In this document: positions 6,420 through 8,221 of the stretch, in pieces
How the letters are laid out: each line of letters opens with the position of its first letter
Position numbering within the stretch: the first letter of the stretch is position 1
Assembly: GCA_905215225.1 (NCBI GenBank)
Contig: CAJMPM010000060.1
Span: 1-8,221, forward strand
Reading direction: 5' to 3'
Length of the DNA stretch: 8,221 nt
Source: an uncultured bacterium
GTDB taxonomy: Bacteria; Actinomycetota; Coriobacteriia; Coriobacteriales; Coriobacteriaceae
Position numbers and translations under genes: made by a program
The notes under the pieces: model-generated
Told to the model about the DNA's origin: nothing
The model's input: only the letters and a program-made list of their open reading frames with translations
Databases searched by the model: none

Positions 6420-6574
6420 TGCGGGAATCCAGCTGCGTTCGAACAAGCAACCAACATATATATCTGAATTTGGATGTGGTGGGCACTTTGTTGTTAGGCG
6501 CTTTGAGGTGCGAGTGACACTTTGGGGTGCGCGGAGCCCTGGGTTGGGTCGATGATTTGGGATGAGCTTCTTAC
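6420..6574. other. Spacer between the palindrome and tetR, nothing recognised
   Basis: This 155-base stretch contains ATATATAT near 6456 and three loose copies of a CACTTTG/CGCTTTG-type word (6484, 6499, 6518); the last two extend to CTTTGRGGTGCG. No gene or clear terminator for the leftward tetR transcript was found other than the palindrome. Confidence 0.4.
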
Positions 6575-7114
6575 TTAGGTGAAGAGGGGCTTTATGGCTG
6601 AGAGGTAGTCTTTGGCTACGTCGGCTTTGTCTGCTTGGAAGTTGTGCCAGGCCCACCATTGGACGGTGGCTACGAAGCTTGAGGCTATGTGGTGTAGTAG
6701 GAAGCTTCGGTCCATGGTGCCGGCGGGGCCTGAGGGGTCGACGGGCACGGTTTCGGCTGCTCGTGACATGATGGTCTTGCGTAGGCAGTCGGCGAAGACG
6801 CGTGAGCCGGCGCCGGCTACGAGGGCTCGAACGCCCTGGCGGCGCTCCCAGAGGTTGTTGAGGATATGCTCGACCTGCACGAGTGGGTCGTCGAGTGGCG
6901 TGCCATCGTCGTCGAGGGCGTGGGTGCAGATGTCGCTCACGAGCTCGGACAGTAGGTCATCTTTGCTCTTGAAGAGTCCGTAGAATGTCGCGCGGCCTAC
7001 GTGAGCGCGCGCGATGATGTCGCCGACGGTGATCTTGCCGTAGTCCTCTTCGCGTAGCAGCTCGGAGAACGCTGCAACGATGGCAGCGCGGCTTTTTTCT
7101 TTGCGGGCATCCAT
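6575..7114 (-). CDS. TetR/AcrR-family transcriptional regulator
   Basis: The 179-residue product begins MDARKEKSRAAIVAAFSELL and has a TetR-type DNA-binding domain: the helix-turn-helix spans about residues 28-48, ITVGDIIARAHVGRATFYGL, followed by FKSKDDLL. The remaining roughly 120 residues form a divergent helical ligand/dimer domain with a tryptophan-rich stretch, VATVQWWAWHNF, near residue 150. TetR proteins bind palindromic operators as dimers and usually repress until a small molecule binds. The ATG at 7114 lies 2 bases after the larC stop and has no clear Shine-Dalgarno sequence, so translation is probably coupled to larC. The same frame stays open upstream to an ATG at 7327, but that extension overlaps larC and is Arg/Gly-rich, so I reject it. 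Co-transcription with larB and larC suggests control of the lar genes, perhaps in response to a hydroxyacid; the ligand and operator are unknown. Confidence 0.88.
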   Translation of the reverse strand: MDARKEKSRAAIVAAFSELLREEDYGKITVGDIIARAHVGRATFYGLFKSKDDLLSELVSDICTHALDDDGTPLDDPLVQVEHILNNLWERRQGVRALVAGAGSRVFADCLRKTIMSRAAETVPVDPSGPAGTMDRSFLLHHIASSFVATVQWWAWHNFQADKADVAKDYLSAIKPLFT

Positions 7115-7116
7115 GG

Positions 7117-8028
7117 CTATGCATCCACGTGAACGAGTAGACAACGGAGCGTGCCGGAGCAACCCTCGTAGGGGCGCTTGCCGGCGCCGTAGCCGACGGC
7201 CTCGATGCGGTAGCGGGCCGGCAGGTGCTCGGACGTGCGCAGTGCGGCGACGATGGCGGCGCCCGTGGGCGTCACGAGCTCGCCGGCGACCGGTGCAGGC
7301 GTGAGGGCGATATTGCCCGCCTGGCACAGGTTGACGACGGCGGGGACGGGAATGGGCATGAGGCCGTGGGCGCAGCGAATGGTTCCGTGGCCCTCGGAGA
7401 GCGACTCGACCACGATATCCTCAATACCCAGGTCATCGAGGCAGATGGCGACCGAGCAGATGTCAACGATGGAGTCGACGGCGCCCACCTCGTGAAACAG
7501 AACGGTATCGAGCGTTTTGCCGTGAGCCTTGGCCTCGGCAGCAGCGAGTACGGTAAAGATGGCGAGCGCACGACGCTTAGCGCCATCGCTTAGCTGCGAG
7601 CCGTCGATGATGGCGGTGACGTCCGCCAAAGAACGGTGGTGATGGTGGTGGGCGTGATGATGGCCCTCGTGGCCATGGCCGTGGGCCTCATGGTCATGTT
7701 CGTGCGTGTGCTCGTGTTCGTGCTCGTGAAGGTCATGATGGTGGTGCTCGTGCGTGTGCTCTGCAGCCGTTTCGTTACCGTAGAGCCAGGCCATATCGTG
7801 ATCATGGTTCTCGAGCTCCTCTGCAAGCTGGACGTCGAAATCGCAGGCGTCGATGCCATGCTTGTTTGCGCGCGTGACGGCGATCGTAAAGCCGTCGACC
7901 GGCAGCGTGGCGAGCTGTTCGCGCAGGTGCTCCTCGCTGGCGCCCAGGTCGAGCAGGGCCGCGACGGTCATATCGCCGCTGATGCCCGAGGTGCCGTCGA
8001 TGATAAGCGTGTGCTGATGATTGGACAT
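7117..8028 (-). CDS. larC: Nickel-pincer cofactor nickel-insertion protein LarC, N-terminal (LarC1) part only
   Basis: LarC inserts nickel into the dithiocarboxylated pyridinium nucleotide, completing the NPN cofactor, in a CTP-dependent reaction. The 303-residue product starts with IDGTSGISGDMTVAALLDLG, has a nickel-binding-type low-complexity region with 24 histidines in residues 91-131, then FHEVGAVDSIVDI, IRCAHGLMPIPVPAV, GELVTPTGAAIVAAL and GYGAGKRPYEG, all family features. It stops at TAG right after LRCLLVHVDA. Typical LarC (DUF111) proteins run to roughly 400 residues; the missing part corresponds to LarC2, the CTP-binding C-terminal domain. In L. plantarum LarC1 and LarC2 are joined by ribosomal frameshifting, but no LarC2-like sequence follows here in any frame: the tetR gene begins 2 bases later. 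LarC2 may be encoded elsewhere, or the gene may be truncated. The ATG at 8028 has AAGGAG six bases upstream, overlapping the larB stop. Confidence 0.9.
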   Translation of the reverse strand: MSNHQHTLIIDGTSGISGDMTVAALLDLGASEEHLREQLATLPVDGFTIAVTRANKHGIDACDFDVQLAEELENHDHDMAWLYGNETAAEHTHEHHHHDLHEHEHEHTHEHDHEAHGHGHEGHHHAHHHHHRSLADVTAIIDGSQLSDGAKRRALAIFTVLAAAEAKAHGKTLDTVLFHEVGAVDSIVDICSVAICLDDLGIEDIVVESLSEGHGTIRCAHGLMPIPVPAVVNLCQAGNIALTPAPVAGELVTPTGAAIVAALRTSEHLPARYRIEAVGYGAGKRPYEGCSGTLRCLLVHVDA

Positions 8029-8034
8029 GGAATG

Positions 8035-8040
8035 CTCCTT
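8035..8040 (-). promoter_or_regulatory. Ribosome binding site of larC overlapping the larB stop codon
   Basis: On the minus strand the text is TAAGGAG, six bases, then ATG. The TAA is the larB stop (8041-8039), so the Shine-Dalgarno AAGGAG shares bases with it. This fixes the larC start at 8028 and implies coupled translation of larB and larC. Confidence 0.8.
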
Positions 8041-8221
8041 AACGGGCGCAGGATGTGCCGGCGCTCAGATGATTGATAAGACTTGCCTGGTAGGCGGCGC
8101 CGAAGCCGTTGTCGATGTTGACGACCGAAACGCCGCTGGCGCAGGAGTTGAGCATGGCGAGTAGCGCGGCTACGCCACCAAGGCTCGCGCCGTAACCCAC
8201 GCTGGTGGGAACGGCGAAGAC
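8039..8221 (-). CDS. larB: NPN cofactor biosynthesis protein LarB, C-terminal part (5' end outside window)
   Basis: The last 60 residues of a protein enter from the right edge and end at TAA. The text VFAVPTSVGYGASLGGVAAL and then NSCASGVSVVNIDNGFGAAY is characteristic of the C-terminal end of LarB, related to the PurE carboxylase fold. LarB carboxylates and hydrolyses nicotinic acid adenine dinucleotide to pyridinium-3,5-biscarboxylic acid mononucleotide, the first step of NPN synthesis in the cytoplasm. The NIDNGFGA motif near the end is typical of the family. The stop overlaps the larC ribosome site, so larB, larC and tetR likely form one operon. LarE, needed between LarB and LarC, is not seen and may lie upstream of larB. 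Confidence 0.93.
   Translation of the reverse strand, partial: VFAVPTSVGYGASLGGVAALLAMLNSCASGVSVVNIDNGFGAAYQASLINHLSAGTSCAR

Noticed and set aside
7115..7327. A 71-residue N-terminal extension of the TetR protein
   Set aside because: It overlaps larC in another frame and is Arg/Gly/His-rich without family similarity, whereas MDARKEKSRAA is a normal TetR start.

Overview
The window reads as chromosomal DNA of a high-GC Gram-positive bacterium. The GCC/GAG/CTG-rich codon use, the protein sequences and the gene set suggest an anaerobic gut actinomycete of the Coriobacteriia, with Collinsella as my best guess. That assignment comes from general resemblance, not from a search. No phage, transposase, CRISPR array, tRNA or rRNA is visible.

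Layout from left to right. (1) The 3' end of hisS (1-258, +) is followed by an intrinsic terminator. (2) A promoter region with an inverted repeat leads into ppc (516-3329, +), a complete phosphoenolpyruvate carboxylase. (3) A gene-free stretch of about 880 bp follows. It holds a 127-bp nested palindrome, a half copy of the same kind of element, and the presumed leader of the next operon, including a terminator-like hairpin. (4) larA (4210-5487, +) and larD (5537-6268, +) encode the nickel-pincer lactate racemase and a lactate/glycerol channel of the MIP family. (5) A second 127-bp nested palindrome (6293-6419) sits between two convergent operons. (6) On the minus strand, larB (3' end only, 8039-8221), larC (7117-8028) and a TetR-family regulator gene (6575-7114) are tightly packed and probably form one transcript.

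How the genes fit together. LarB starts and LarC finishes synthesis of the nickel-pincer nucleotide (NPN) cofactor that LarA uses to interconvert D- and L-lactate. LarD would move lactate across the membrane. The sulfur-transfer enzyme LarE, also needed for NPN, is not in the window. The cluster differs from the single co-linear lar operon known in Lactobacillus plantarum: it is split into two convergent transcripts, its only visible regulator is TetR-type, and LarC ends where the nucleotide-binding C-terminal half (LarC2) should begin.

The most unusual observation is the pair of intergenic 127-bp nested palindromes. Their arm sequences differ, but their geometry is almost the same (28/29-bp outer stem, conserved internal loop, 4-bp stem, 15-bp inner stem, apical loop). 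The paired bases change together while the internal-loop bases stay fixed, which suggests a structure-conserved repeat family or structured RNA. I do not recognise it as a described family.
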